Shown here in pieces: positions 8,495 to 21,525 of a stretch of DNA of 64,000 nucleotides (the stretch's first letter is position 1; each line of letters starts with the position of its first letter). A program made the position numbers and the translations under genes. The DNA comes from Chondrus crispus (Eukaryota; Rhodophyta; Florideophyceae; Gigartinales; Gigartinaceae). The notes below the pieces were generated by a model that worked only from the letters and a program-made list of their open reading frames with translations, had not been told where the DNA came from and did not search any database. The stretch spans positions 1 to 64,000 of the forward strand of contig NW_005179007.1 of NCBI RefSeq assembly GCF_000350225.1, read 5' to 3'.

Positions 8495-9758
8495 TAATGG
8501 TAGGTTCGGAGGGGCAAGGGAAAGAAGGAAGGCAGGTTGATGTGTGTGAGTGAAGGAGTTGGTTCCGAGGTTTACTTTGAAGCCGTTTTCCTGCGATACT
8601 TATACACTTCGAGTGCTACACTTTCGCTCTACTCCGACTCCCAGTAAACCATACTCTACTATGCGCGACCAAGCGCGGTCCTCTTGTGGCCCGACCATAC
8701 TGTTCGATTTCCACCTTACGAATCGATTCGTAACTATTAGCTCACAACTATTTCTACACTTTCCAAATGACTGTAAACCATGGCCCTTTGCATGCAACTG
8801 TTTCACACCTTACTAATCTGCATCCAGTCATGCCAGACTTCATTGTTGTGCAACGAACAACTTGGCACTTGTCTATTTCCAACAACGCAAACGTCTTTCA
8901 TATCACAATCGCCATACGTATCCTTGTTTCTCACCTTACTAATTTCGCCAAGCACTGTCAGATAATTATGGCAAGTTATAACAATGTGCATCCAGACTTT
9001 CTACACAACTCACATGAGAATACATGTAAATCACACGAGTACTGTCATGAACTTGCATCCAACGGCGCACCATGACGAGAGCACAGTGCAACGGCGCGTG
9101 CTCACGCAAGACTCGCATACAGCGTGACGCGTACACAGAATAATCGCACAACTGTATTCCTCTCGCGAGAAGTACTTGTTGTACTTTTGATTCACATGTA
9201 CTGTACTCGGACACACGCAGGATCGCAGACAGTCTGACACTGTAAAACTGTAAACCCTCATGTGCATACACCTGGATGCGTGTACATGTGTACGTACACG
9301 AATCCACCTGGCGACGTGTACATGTGTACACGGCATACATGTGTCCCGCCCGGGGGCCCCATGCAATTACCCATTACAACCATGGCAAACGACTTGAAAC
9401 CCCCAAAACAACGTAATTATGGCATATACAGGCCATTTGAAGTACACCACAAGGCCAATGACGCACACGTGGACAACGCTCGACCAACAGATTTGCAGCA
9501 TTAGACCTGAGGGCCAATAGAATTGCAGTATTTTCTGTGTAGTCTATAGTGCTACGGGCCAAGGTTCCACTTGGCAAAACTATGCAAATTTGCATGACCC
9601 TCCGAGAGGCCACTTTCGTCCCCGGAACCCCAAAATCTGGGATTTTACACGTGTCATGTCGTGATATGGGTAAGAGCGCCCGGACCGTGCAGTCATGTAC
9701 ACGTGTCACTCGATTTTGACCTTTTCAGATAACAGCATGTGGTCGCACATTTTCAATA
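8495..9758 (-). mobile_element. Solo copia LTR, array unit 2
   Basis: Flanked by AGCGC on both sides. Carries the CTTGGCAC variant (near 8863-8870) and TTTTCTGT near 9531. Confidence 0.9.
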
Positions 9759-9940
9759 AGCGCGCCCAAGGGGACACCAAGAAGCCAGCGCCTTTGGCCT
9801 AGTGGCTCACAAATTTTTGCGGCAAAATTTTCAGACCTCGATTTTAACATCATTTTTTTTTCAGCGCCATGGTAAATCTTTTTATTCATTGTTATGCTTA
9901 TTCTAACTGCACGTACCAAGCGGTCTTACGTAGAATGAAA

Positions 9941-10411
9941 TTACACATTTCTATGAAACAGGCAGTTGACACCTTGATCGCATGCAACGCACGAGAAAGC
10001 CATAGAGCTCATAGACTCCGATTCAACCGGTAAATGTTTCGGCGCTTGCATACGGCGAGCAAATTTAACTGGTCTCTTTCCATTAACAGGCTTTCCTCCT
10101 ATCCCTTCGTTGATGAAGTGAAGGATCGAATGTAACAGTTTCTTCATGCCTGTTAGATCAGCGGATTCCAATTGAGACTCGAGGCTCTTAATTCTTTCCT
10201 TCATCGCCTTCTGTTCTTCTGCCATTTCCTTCTTCATCGCCTTCTGTTCTTCTGCCATTTCCTTCTTCAACTGATCGAGTTCCGCCTTCTTGGCTGGTGT
10301 GCTGACCTCCTCTATAATATTCAAAACCCGACGCTTGCTGTTACGCGTCAGGGTTTGGATGTGGATCACGTCGGCTGATCCACCGAGGTCGGCACTGGTG
10401 CTCGGCTGCAT
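9941..10411 (-). CDS. Unknown coiled-coil ORF, array copy 3
   Basis: Differs from copy 1 by P23R. Frame open over all 156 codons. Confidence 0.45.
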   Translation of the reverse strand: MQPSTSADLGGSADVIHIQTLTRNSKRRVLNIIEEVSTPAKKAELDQLKKEMAEEQKAMKKEMAEEQKAMKERIKSLESQLESADLTGMKKLLHSILHFINEGIGGKPVNGKRPVKFARRMQAPKHLPVESESMSSMAFSCVACDQGVNCLFHRNV

Positions 10412-10666
10412 TCGTTTTCCAGCAAAAGGACGTGGCAGGAATTTTTGCCGCAAATTTTTCAGACCTCGATTTTACCATCAGGTTATGGGCCCAGATTTAC
10501 GCTACCATTCGTGAGTTCGATTCTCACCGGGTGCACTTGGGCGGCGCAATGTTTGTTTGTTTGTTTGTGTCACACTTGGGAACGTACCTGCCTGTGCGTT
10601 GTGCAGTGACCCGCGCCGTGTGTTTGGCGTCCCTTGGTAGAGGGGGAGTGTTGAAAAAGTGAGCGC

Positions 10667-11930
10667 TAATGGTAGGTTCGGAGGGGCAAGGGAAAGAAGG
10701 AAGGCAGGTTGATGTGTGTGAGTGAAGGAGTTGGTTCCGAGGTTTACTTTGAAGCCGTTTTCCTGCGATACTTATACACTTCGAGTGCTACACTTTCGCT
10801 CTACTCCGACTCCCAGTAAACCATACTCTACTATGCGCGACCAAGCGCGGTCCTCTTGTGGCCCGACCATACTGTTCGATTTCCACCTTACGAATCGATT
10901 CGTAACTATTAGCTCACAACTATTTCTACACTTTCCAAATGACTGTAAACCATGGCCCTTTGCATGCAACTGTTTCACACCTTACTAATCTGCATCCAGT
11001 CATGCCAGACTTCATTGTTGTGCAACGAACAACTTGGCCCTTGTCTATTTCCAACAACGCAAACGTCTTTCATATCACAATCGCCATACGTATCCTTGTT
11101 TCTCACCTTACTAATTTCGCCAAGCACTGTCAGATAATTATGGCAAGTTATAACAATGTGCATCCAGACTTTCTACACAACTCACATGAGAATACATGTA
11201 AATCACACGAGTACTGTCATGAACTTGCATCCAACGGCGCACCATGACGAGAGCACAGTGCAACGGCGCGTGCTCACGCAAGACTCGCATACAGCGTGAC
11301 GCGTACACAGAATAATCGCACAACTGTATTCCTCTCGCGAGAAGTACTTGTTGTACTTTTGATTCACATGTACTGTACTCGGACACACGCAGGATCGCAG
11401 ACAGTCTGACACTGTAAAACTGTAAACCCTCATGTGCATACACCTGGATGCGTGTACATGTGTACGTACACGAATCCACCTGGCGACGTGTACATGTGTA
11501 CACGGCATACATGTGTCCCGCCCGGGGGCCCCATGCAATTACCCATTACAACCATGGCAAACGACTTGAAACCCCCAAAACAACGTAATTATGGCATATA
11601 CAGGCCATTTGAAGTACACCACAAGGCCAATGACGCACACGTGGACAACGCTCGACCAACAGATTTGCAGCATTAGACCTGAGGGCCAATAGAATTGCAG
11701 TATTTTCTGTGTAGTCTATAGTGCTACGGGCCAAGGTTCCACTTGGCAAAACTATGCAAATTTGCATGACCCTCCGAGAGGCCACTTTCGTCCCCGGAAC
11801 CCCAAAATCTGGGATTTTACACGTGTCATGTCGTGATATAGGTAAGAGCGCCCGGACCGTGCAGTCATGTACACGTGTCACTCGATTTTGACCTTTTCAG
11901 ATAACAGCATGTGGTCGCACATTTTCAATA
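10667..11930 (-). mobile_element. Solo copia LTR, array unit 3
   Basis: AGCGC on both sides. Carries GATATAGG near 11835, shared with the LTR at 36817. Confidence 0.9.
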
Positions 11931-12111
11931 AGCGCGCCCAAGGGGACACCAAGAAGCCAGCGCCTTTGGCCTAGTGGCTCACAAATTTTTGCGGCAAAAT
12001 TTTCAGACCTCGATTTTAACATCATTTTTTTTCAGCGCCATGGTAAATCTTTTTATTCATTGTTATGCTTATTCTAACTGCACGTACCAAGCGGTCTTAC
12101 GTAGAATGAAA

Positions 12112-12582
12112 TTACACATTTCTATGAAACAGGCAGTTGACACCTTGATCGCATGCAACGCACGAGAAAGCCATAGAGCTCATAGACTCCGATTCAACCG
12201 GTAAATGTTTCGGCGCTTGCATACGGCGAGCAAATTTAACTGGTCTCTTTCCATTAACAGGCTTTCCTCCTATCCCTTCGTTGATGAAGTGAAGGATCGA
12301 ATGTAACAGTTTCTTCATGCCTGTTAGATCAGCGGATTCCAATTGAGACTCGAGGCTCTTAATTCTTTCCTTCATCGCCTTCTGTTCTTCTGCCATTTCC
12401 TTCTTCATCGCCTTCTGTTCTTCTGCCATTTCCTTCTTCAACTGATCGAGTTCCGCCTTCTTGGCTGGTGTGCTGACCTCCTCTATAATATTCAAAACCC
12501 GACGCTTGCTGTTAGGCGTCAGGGTTTGGATGTGGATCACGTCGGCTGATCCACCGAGGTTGGCACTGGTGCTCGGCTGCAT
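12112..12582 (-). CDS. Unknown coiled-coil ORF, array copy 4
   Basis: Differs from copy 1 by D8N. Its T-run tail is eight bases, giving the 2,171-bp unit length. Confidence 0.45.
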   Translation of the reverse strand: MQPSTSANLGGSADVIHIQTLTPNSKRRVLNIIEEVSTPAKKAELDQLKKEMAEEQKAMKKEMAEEQKAMKERIKSLESQLESADLTGMKKLLHSILHFINEGIGGKPVNGKRPVKFARRMQAPKHLPVESESMSSMAFSCVACDQGVNCLFHRNV

Positions 12583-12837
12583 TCGTTTTCCAGCAAAAGG
12601 ACGTGGCAGGAATTTTTGCCGCAAATTTTTCAGACCTCGATTTTACCATCAGGTTATGGGCCCAGATTTACGCTACCATTCGTGAGTTCGATTCTCACCG
12701 GGTGCACTTGGGCGGCGCAATGTTTGTTTGTTTGTTTGTGTCACACTTGGGAACGTACCTGCCTGTGCGTTGTGCAGTGACCCGCGCCGTGTGTTTGGCG
12801 TCCCTTGGTAGAGGGGGAGTGTTGAAAAAGTGAGCGC

Positions 12838-14101
12838 TAATGGTAGGTTCGGAGGGGCAAGGGAAAGAAGGAAGGCAGGTTGATGTGTGTGAGTGAAGGA
12901 GTTGGTTCCGAGGTTTACTTTGAAGCCGTTTTCCTGCGATACTTATACACTTCGAGTGCTACACTTTCGCTCTACTCCGACTCCCAGTAAACCATACTCT
13001 ACTATGCGCGACCAAGCGCGGTCCTCTTGTGGCCCGACCATACTGTTCGATTTCCACCTTACGAATCGATTCGTAACTATTAGCTCACAACTATTTCTAC
13101 ACTTTCCAAATGACTGTAAACCATGGCCCTTTGCATGCAACTGTTTCACACCTTACTAATCTGCATCCAGTCATGCCAGACTTCATTGTTGTGCAACGAA
13201 CAACTTGGCCCTTGTCTATTTCCAACAAAGCAAACGTCTTTCATATCACAATCGCCATACGTATCCTTGTTTCTCACCTTACTAATTTCGCCAAGCACTG
13301 TCAGATAATTATGGCAAGTTATAACAATGTGCATCCAGACTTTCTACACAACTCACATGAGAATACATGTAAATCACACGAGTACTGTCATGAACTTGCA
13401 TCCAACGGCGCACCATGACGAGAGCACAGTGCAACGGCGCGTGCTCACGCAAGACTCGCATACAGCGTGACGCGTACACAGAATAATCGCACAACTGTAT
13501 TCCTCTCGCGAGAAGTACTTGTTGTACTTTTGATTCACATGTACTGTACTCGGACACACGCAGGATCGCAGACAGTCTGACACTGTAAAACTGTAAACCC
13601 TCATGTGCATACACCTGGATGCGTGTACATGTGTACGTACACGAATCCACCTGGCGACGTGTACATGTGTACACGGCATACATGTGTCCCGCCCGGGGGC
13701 CCCATGCAATTACCCATTACAACCATGGCAAACGACTTGAAACCCCCAAAACAACGTAATTATGGCATATACAGGCCATTTGAAGTACACCACAAGGCCA
13801 ATGACGCACACGTGGACAACGCTCGACCAATAGATTTGCAGCATTAGACCTGAGGGCCAATAGAATTGCAGTATTTCCTGTGTAGTCTATAGTGCTACGG
13901 GCCAAGGTTCCACTTGGCAAAACTATGCAAATTTGCATGACCCTCCGAGAGGCCACTTTCGTCCCCGGAACCCCAAAATCTGGGATTTTACACGTGTCAT
14001 GTCGTGATATGGGTAAGAGCGCCCGGACCGTGCAGTCATGTACACGTGTCACTCGATTTTGACCTTTTCAGATAACAGCATGTGGTCGCACATTTTCAAT
14101 A
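12838..14101 (-). mobile_element. Solo copia LTR, array unit 4
   Basis: AGCGC on both sides. Carries AACAAAGC (near 13225) and ACCAATAG (near 13826), both shared with unit 5. Confidence 0.9.
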
Positions 14102-14283
14102 AGCGCGCCCAAGGGGACACCAAGAAGCCAGCGCCTTTGGCCTAGTGGCTCACAAATTTTTGCGGCAAAATTTTCAGACCTCGATTTTAACATCATTTTT
14201 TTTTCAGCGCCATGGTAAATCTTTTTATTCATTGTTATGCTTATTCTAACTGCACGTACCAAGCGGTCTTACGTAGAATGAAA

Positions 14284-14754
14284 TTACACATTTCTATGAA
14301 ACAGGCAGTTGACACCTTGATCGCATGCAACGCACGAGAAAGCCATAGAGCTCATAGACTCCGATTCAACCGGTAAATGTTTCGGCGCTTGCATACGGCG
14401 AGCAAATTTAACTGGTCTCTTTCCATTAACAGGCTTTCCTCCTATCCCTTCGTTGATGAAGTGAAGGATCGAATGTAACAGTTTCTTCATGCCTGTTAGA
14501 TCAGCGGATTCCAATTGAGACTCGAGGCTCTTAATTCTTTCCTTCATCGCCTTCTGTTCTTCTGCCATTTCCTTCTTCATCGCCTTCTGTTCTTCTGCCA
14601 TTTCCTTCTTCAACTGATCGAGTTCCGCCTTCTTGGCTGGTGTGCTGACCTCCTCTATAATATTCAAAACCCGACGCTTGCTGTTAGGCGTCAGGGTTTG
14701 GATGTGGATCACGTCGGCTGATCCACCGAGGTCGGCACTGGTGCTCGGCTGCAT
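14284..14754 (-). CDS. Unknown coiled-coil ORF, array copy 5
   Basis: Protein identical to copy 1. Confidence 0.45.
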   Translation of the reverse strand: MQPSTSADLGGSADVIHIQTLTPNSKRRVLNIIEEVSTPAKKAELDQLKKEMAEEQKAMKKEMAEEQKAMKERIKSLESQLESADLTGMKKLLHSILHFINEGIGGKPVNGKRPVKFARRMQAPKHLPVESESMSSMAFSCVACDQGVNCLFHRNV

Positions 14755-15009
14755 TCGTTTTCCAGCAAAAGGACGTGGCAGGAATTTTTGCCGCAAATTT
14801 TTCAGACCTCGATTTTACCATCAGGTTATGGGCCCAGATTTACGCTACCATTCGTGAGTTCGATTCTCACCGGGTGCACTTGGGCGGCGCAATGTTTGTT
14901 TGTTTGTTTGTGTCACACTTGGGAACGTACCTGCCTGTGCGTTGTGCAGTGACCCGCGCCGTGTGTTTGGCGTCCCTTGGTAGAGGGGGAGTGTTCAAAA
15001 AGTGAGCGC

Positions 15010-16273
15010 TAATGGTAGGTTCGGAGGGGCAAGGGAAAGAAGGAAGGCAGGTTGATGTGTGTGAGTGAAGGAGTTGGTTCCGAGGTTTACTTTGAAGCCG
15101 TTTTCCTGCGATACTTATACACTTCGAGTGCTACACTTTCGCTCTACTCCGACTCCCAGTAAACCATACTCTACTATGCGCGACCAAGCGCGGTCCTCTT
15201 GTGGCCCGACCATACTGTTCGATTTCCACCTTACGAATCGATTCGTAACTATTAGCTCACAACTATTTCTACACTTTCCAAATGACTGTAAACCATGGCC
15301 CTTTGCATGCAACTGTTTCACACCTTACTAATCTGCATCCAGTCATGCCAGACTTCATTGTTGTGCAACGAACAACTTGGCCCTTGTCTATTTCCAACAA
15401 AGCAAACGTCTTTCATATCACAATCGCCATACGTATCCTTGTTTCTCACCTTACTAATTTCGCCAAGCACTGTCAGATAATTATGGCAAGTTATAACAAT
15501 GTGCATCCAGACTTTCTACACAACTCACATGAGAATACATGTAAATCACACGAGTACTGTCATGAACTTGCATCCAACGGCGCACCATGACGAGAGCACA
15601 GTGCAACGGCGCGTGCTCACGCAAGACTCGCATACAGCGTGACGCGTACACAGAATAATCGCACAACTGTATTCCTCTCGCGAGAAGTACTTGTTGTACT
15701 TTTGATTCACATGTACTGTACTCGGACACACGCAGGATCGCAGACAGTCTGACACTGTAAAACTGTAAACCCTCATGTGCATACACCTGGATGCGTGTAC
15801 ATGTGTACGTACACGAATCCACCTGGCGACGTGTACATGTGTACACGGCATACATGTGTCCCGCCCGGGGGCCCCATGCAATTACCCATTACAACCATGG
15901 CAAACGACTTGAAACCCCCAAAACAACGTAATTATGGCATATACAGGCCATTTGAAGTACACCACAAGGCCAATGACGCACACGTGGACAACGCTCGACC
16001 AATAGATTTGCAGCATTAGACCTGAGGGCCAATAGAATTGCAGTATTTCCTGTGTAGTCTATAGTGCTACGGGCCAAGGTTCCACTTGGCAAAACTATGC
16101 AAATTTGCATGACCCTCCGAGAGGCCACTTTCGTCCCCGGAACCCCAAAATCTGGGATTTTACACGTGTCATGTCGTGATATGGGTAAGAGCGCCCGGAC
16201 CGTGCAGTCATGTACACGTGTCACTCGATTTTGACCTTTTCAGATAACAGCATGTGGTCGCACATTTTCAATA
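15010..16273 (-). mobile_element. Solo copia LTR, array unit 5
   Basis: AGCGC on both sides. Same diagnostic states as unit 4, suggesting a recent duplication of that unit. Confidence 0.9.
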
Positions 16274-16455
16274 AGCGCGCCCAAGGGGACACCAAGAAGC
16301 CAGCGCCTTTGGCCTAGTGGCTCACAAATTTTTGCGGCAAAATTTTCAGACCTCGATTTTAACATCATTTTTTTTTCAGCGCCATGGTAAATCTTTTTAT
16401 TCGTTGTTATGCTTATTCTAACTGCACGTACCAAGCGGTCTTACGTAGAATGAAA

Positions 16456-16926
16456 TTACACATTTCTATGAAACAGGCAGTTGACACCTTGATCGCATGC
16501 AACGCACGAGAAAGCCATAGAGCTCATAGACTCCGATTCAACCGGTAAATGTTTCGGCGCTTGCATACGGCGAGCAAATTTAACTGGTCTCTTTCCATTA
16601 ACAGGCTTTCCTCCTATCCCTTCGTTGATGAAGTGAAGGATCGAATGTAACAGTTTCTTCATGCCTGTTAGATCAGCGGATTCCAATTGAGACTCGAGGC
16701 TCTTAATTCTTTCCTTCATCGCCTTCTGTTCTTCTGCCATTTCCTTCTTCATCGCCTTCTGTTCTTCTGCCATTTCCTTCTTCAACTGATCGAGTTCCGC
16801 CTTCTTGGCTGGTGTGCTGACCTCCTCTATAATATTCAAAACCCGACGCTTGCTGTTAGGCGTCAGGGTTTGGATGTGGATCACGTCGGCTGATCCACCG
16901 AGGTCGGCACTGGTGCTCGGCTGCAT
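16456..16926 (-). CDS. Unknown coiled-coil ORF, array copy 6
   Basis: Protein identical to copy 1. Its 3' untranslated region has a variant (ATTCGTTG) shared with copies 7 and 13. Confidence 0.45.
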   Translation of the reverse strand: MQPSTSADLGGSADVIHIQTLTPNSKRRVLNIIEEVSTPAKKAELDQLKKEMAEEQKAMKKEMAEEQKAMKERIKSLESQLESADLTGMKKLLHSILHFINEGIGGKPVNGKRPVKFARRMQAPKHLPVESESMSSMAFSCVACDQGVNCLFHRNV

Positions 16927-17181
16927 TCGTTTTCCAGCAAAAGGACGTGGCAGGAATTTTTGCCGCAAATTTTTCAGACCTCGATTTTACCATCAGGTTA
17001 TGGGCCCAGATTTACGCTACCATTCGTGAGTTCGATTCTCACCGGGTGCACTTGGGCGGCGCAATGTTTGTTTGTTTGTTTGTGTCACACTTGGGAACGT
17101 ACCTGCCTGTGCGTTGTGCAGTGACCCGCGCCGTGTGTTTGGCGTCCCTTGGTAGAGGGGGAGTGTTGAAAAAGTGAGCGC

Positions 17182-18445
17182 TAATGGTAGGTTCGGAGGG
17201 GCAAGGGAAAGAAGGAAGGCAGGTTGATGTGTGTGAGTGAAGGAGTTGGTTCCGAGGTTTACTTTGAAGCCGTTTTCCTGCGATACTTATACACTTCGAG
17301 TGCTACACTTTCGCTCTACTCCGACTCCCAGTAAACCATACTCTACTATGCGCGACCAAGCGCGGTCCTCTTGTGGCCCGACCATACTGTTCGATTTCCA
17401 CCTTACGAATCGATTCGTAACTATTAGCTCACAACTATTTCTACACTTTCCAAATGACTGTAAACCATGGCCCTTTGCATGCAACTGTTTCACACCTTAC
17501 TAATCTGCATCCAGTCATGCCAGACTTCATTGTTGTGCAACGAACAACTTGGCACTTGTCTATTTCCAACAACGCAAACGTCTTTCATATCACAATCGCC
17601 ATACGTATCCTTGTTTCTCACCTTACTAATTTCGCCAAGCACTGTCAGATAATTATGGCAAGTTATAACAATGTGCATCCAGACTTTCTACACAACTCAC
17701 ATGAGAATACATGTAAATCACACGAGTACTGTCATGAACTTGCATCCAACGGCGCACCATGACGAGAGCACAGTGCAACGGCGCGTGCTCACGCAAGACT
17801 CGCATACAGCGTGACGCGTACACAGAATAATCGCACAACTGTATTCCTCTCGCGAGAAGTACTTGTTGTACTTTTGATTCACATGTACTGTACTCGGACA
17901 CACGCAGGATCGCAGACAGTCTGACACTGTAAAACTGTAAACCCTCATGTGCATACACCTGGATGCGTGTACATGTGTACGTACACGAATCCACCTGGCG
18001 ACGTGTACATGTGTACACGGCATACATGTGTCCCGCCCGGGGGCCCCATGCAATTACCCATTACAACCATGGCAAACGACTTGAAACCCCCAAAACAACG
18101 TAATTATGGCATATACAGGCCATTTGAAGTACACCACAAGGCCAATGACGCACACGTGGACAACGCTCGACCAACAGATTTGCAGCATTAGACCTGAGGG
18201 CCAATAGAATTGCAGTATTTCCTGTGTAGTCTATAGTGCTACGGGCCAAGGTTCCACTTGGCAAAACTATGCAAATTTGCATGACCCTCCGAAAGGCCAC
18301 TTTCGTCCCCGGAACCCCAAAATCTGGGATTTTACACGTGTCATGTCGTGATATGGGTAAGAGCGCCCGGACCGTGCAGTCATGTACACGTGTCACTCGA
18401 TTTTGACCTTTTCAGATAACAGCATGTGGTCGCACATTTTCAATA
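17182..18445 (-). mobile_element. Solo copia LTR, array unit 6
   Basis: AGCGC on both sides. Combines CTTGGCAC with GAAAGGCC, a mosaic of the unit 2 and unit 1 states. Confidence 0.9.
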
Positions 18446-18627
18446 AGCGCGCCCAAGGGGACACCAAGAAGCCAGCGCCTTTGGCCTAGTGGCTCACAAA
18501 TTTTTGCGGCAAAATTTTCAGACCTCGATTTTAACATCATTTTTTTTTCAGCGCCATGGTAAATCTTTTTATTCGTTGTTATGCTTATTCTAACTGCACG
18601 TACCAAGCGGTCTTACGTAGAATGAAA

Positions 18628-19098
18628 TTACACATTTCTATGAAACAGGCAGTTGACACCTTGATCGCATGCAACGCACGAGAAAGCCATAGAGCTCATA
18701 GACTCCGATTCAACCGGTAAATGTTTCGGCGCTTGCATACGGCGAGCAAATTTAACTGGTCTCTTTCCATTAACAGGCTTTCCTCCTATCCCTTCGTTGA
18801 TGAAGTGAAGGATCGAATGTAACAGTTTCTTCATGCCTGTTAGATCAGCGGATTCCAATTGAGACTCGAGGCTCTTAATTCTTTCCTTCATCGCCTTCTG
18901 TTCTTCTGCCATTTCCTTCTTCATCGCCTTCTGTTCTTCTGCCATTTCCTTCTTCAACTGATCGAGTTCCGCCTTCTTGGCTGGTGTGCTGACCTCCTCT
19001 ATAATATTCAAAACCCGACGCTTGCTGTTAGGCGTCAGGGTTTGGATGTGGATCACGTCGGCTGATCCACCGAGGTCGGCACTGGTGCTCGGCTGCAT
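18628..19098 (-). CDS. Unknown coiled-coil ORF, array copy 7
   Basis: Protein identical to copy 1. Confidence 0.45.
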   Translation of the reverse strand: MQPSTSADLGGSADVIHIQTLTPNSKRRVLNIIEEVSTPAKKAELDQLKKEMAEEQKAMKKEMAEEQKAMKERIKSLESQLESADLTGMKKLLHSILHFINEGIGGKPVNGKRPVKFARRMQAPKHLPVESESMSSMAFSCVACDQGVNCLFHRNV

Positions 19099-19353
19099 TC
19101 GTTTTCCAGCAAAAGGACGTGGCAGGAATTTTTGCCGCAAATTTTTCAGACCTCGATTTTACCATCAGGTTATGGGCCCAGATTTACGCTACCATTCGTG
19201 AGTTCGATTCTCACCGGGTGCACTTGGGCGGCGCAATGTTTGTTTGTTTGTTTGTGTCACACTTGGGAACGTACCTGCCTGTGCGTTGTGCAGTGACCCG
19301 CGCCGTGTGTTTGGCGTCCCTTGGTAGAGGGGGAGTGTTGAAAAAGTGAGCGC

Positions 19354-20617
19354 TAATGGTAGGTTCGGAGGGGCAAGGGAAAGAAGGAAGGCAGGTTGAT
19401 GTGTGTGAGTGAAGGAGTTGGTTCCGAGGTTTACTTTGAAGCCGTTTTCCTGCGATACTTATACACTTCGAGTGCTACACTTTCGCTCTACTCCGACTCC
19501 CAGTAAACCATACTCTACTATGCGCGACCAAGCGCGGTCCTCTTGTGGCCCGACCATACTGTTCGATTTCCACCTTACGAATCGATTCGTAACTATTAGC
19601 TCACAACTATTTCTACACTTTCCAAATGACTGTAAACCATGGCCCTTTGCATGCAACTGTTTCACACCTTACTAATCTGCATCCAGTCATGCCAGACTTC
19701 ATTGTTGTGCAACGAACAACTTGGCCCTTGTCTATTTCCAACAACGCAAACGTCTTTCATATCACAATCGCCATACGTATCCTTGTTTCTCACCTTACTA
19801 ATTTCGCCAAGCACTGTCAGATAATTATGGCAAGTTATAACAATGTGCATCCAGACTTTCTACACAACTCACATGAGAATACATGTAAATCACACGAGTA
19901 CTGTCATGAACTTGCATCCAACGGCGCACCATGACGAGAGCACAGTGCAACGGCGCGTGCTCACGCAAGACTCGCATACAGCGTGACGCGTACACAGAAT
20001 AATCGCACAACTGTATTCCTCTCGCGAGAAGTACTTGTTGTACTTTTGATTCACATGTACTGTACTCGGACACACGCAGGATCGCAGACAGTCTGACACT
20101 GTAAAACTGTAAACCCTCATGTGCATACACCTGGATGCGTGTACATGTGTACGTACACGAATCCACCTGGCGACGTGTACATGTGTACACGGCATACATG
20201 TGTCCCGCCCGGGGGCCCCATGCAATTACCCATTACAACCATGGCAAACGACTTGAAACCCCCAAAACAACGTAATTATGGCATATACAGGCCATTTGAA
20301 GTACACCACAAGGCCAATGACGCACACGTGGACAACGCTCGACCAACAGATTTGCAGCATTAGACCTGAGGGCCAATAGAATTGCAGTATTTTCTGTGTA
20401 GTCTGTAGTGCTACGGGCCAAGGTTCCACTTGGCAAAACTATGCAAATTTGCATGACCCTCCGAGAGGCCACTTTCGTCCCCAGAACCCCAAAATCTGGG
20501 ATTTTACACGTGTCATGTCGTGATATGGGTAAGAGCGCCCGGACCGTGCAGTCATGTACACGTGTCACTCGATTTTGACCTTTTCAGATAACAGCATGTG
20601 GTCGCACATTTTCAATA
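19354..20617 (-). mobile_element. Solo copia LTR, array unit 7
   Basis: AGCGC on both sides. Carries CCCCAGAAC near 20480, shared only with units 8 and 9. Confidence 0.9.
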
Positions 20618-20799
20618 AGCGCGCCCAAGGGGACACCAAGAAGCCAGCGCCTTTGGCCTAGTGGCTCACAAATTTTTGCGGCAAAATTTTCAGACCTCGA
20701 TTTTAACATCATTTTTTTTTCAGCGCCATGGTAAATCTTTTTATTCATTGTTATGCTTATTCTAACTGCACGTACCAAGCGGTCTTACGTAGAATGAAA

Positions 20800-21270
20800 T
20801 TACACATTTCTATGAAACAGGCAGTTGACACCTTGATCGCATGCAACGCACGAGAAAGCCATAGAGCTCATAGACTCCGATTCAACCGGTAAATGTTTCG
20901 GCGCTTGCATACGGCGAGCAAATTTAACTGGTCTCTTTCCATTAACAGGCTTTCCTCCTATCCCTTCGTTGATGAAGTGAAGGATCGAATGTAACAGTTT
21001 CTTCATGCCTGTTAGATCAGCGGATTCCAATTGAGACTCGAGGCTCTTAATTCTTTCCTTCATCGCCTTCTGTTCTTCTGCCATTTCCTTCTTCATCGCC
21101 TTCTGTTCTTCTGCCATTTCCTTCTTCAACTGATCGAGTTCCGCCTTCTTGGCTGGTGTGCTGACCTCCTCTGTAATATTCAAAACCCGACGCTTGCTGT
21201 TAGGCGTCAGGGTTTGGATGTGGATCACGTCGGCTGATCCACCGAGGTCGGCACTGGTGCTCGGCTGCAT
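20800..21270 (-). CDS. Unknown coiled-coil ORF, array copy 8
   Basis: Differs from copy 1 by I33T. Frame still open. Confidence 0.45.
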   Translation of the reverse strand: MQPSTSADLGGSADVIHIQTLTPNSKRRVLNITEEVSTPAKKAELDQLKKEMAEEQKAMKKEMAEEQKAMKERIKSLESQLESADLTGMKKLLHSILHFINEGIGGKPVNGKRPVKFARRMQAPKHLPVESESMSSMAFSCVACDQGVNCLFHRNV

Positions 21271-21525
21271 TCGTTTTCCAGCAAAAGGACGTGGCAGGAA
21301 TTTTTGCCGCAAATTTTTCAGACCTCGATTTTACCATCAGGTTATGGGCCCAGATTTACGCTACCATTCGTGAGTTCGATTCTCACCGGGTGCACTTGGG
21401 CGGCGCAATGTTTGTTTGTTTGTTTGTGTCACACTTGGGAACGTACCTGCCTGTGCGTTGTGCAGTGACCCGCGCCGTGTGTTTGGCGTCCCTTGGTAGA
21501 GGGGGAGTGTTGAAAAAGTGAGCGC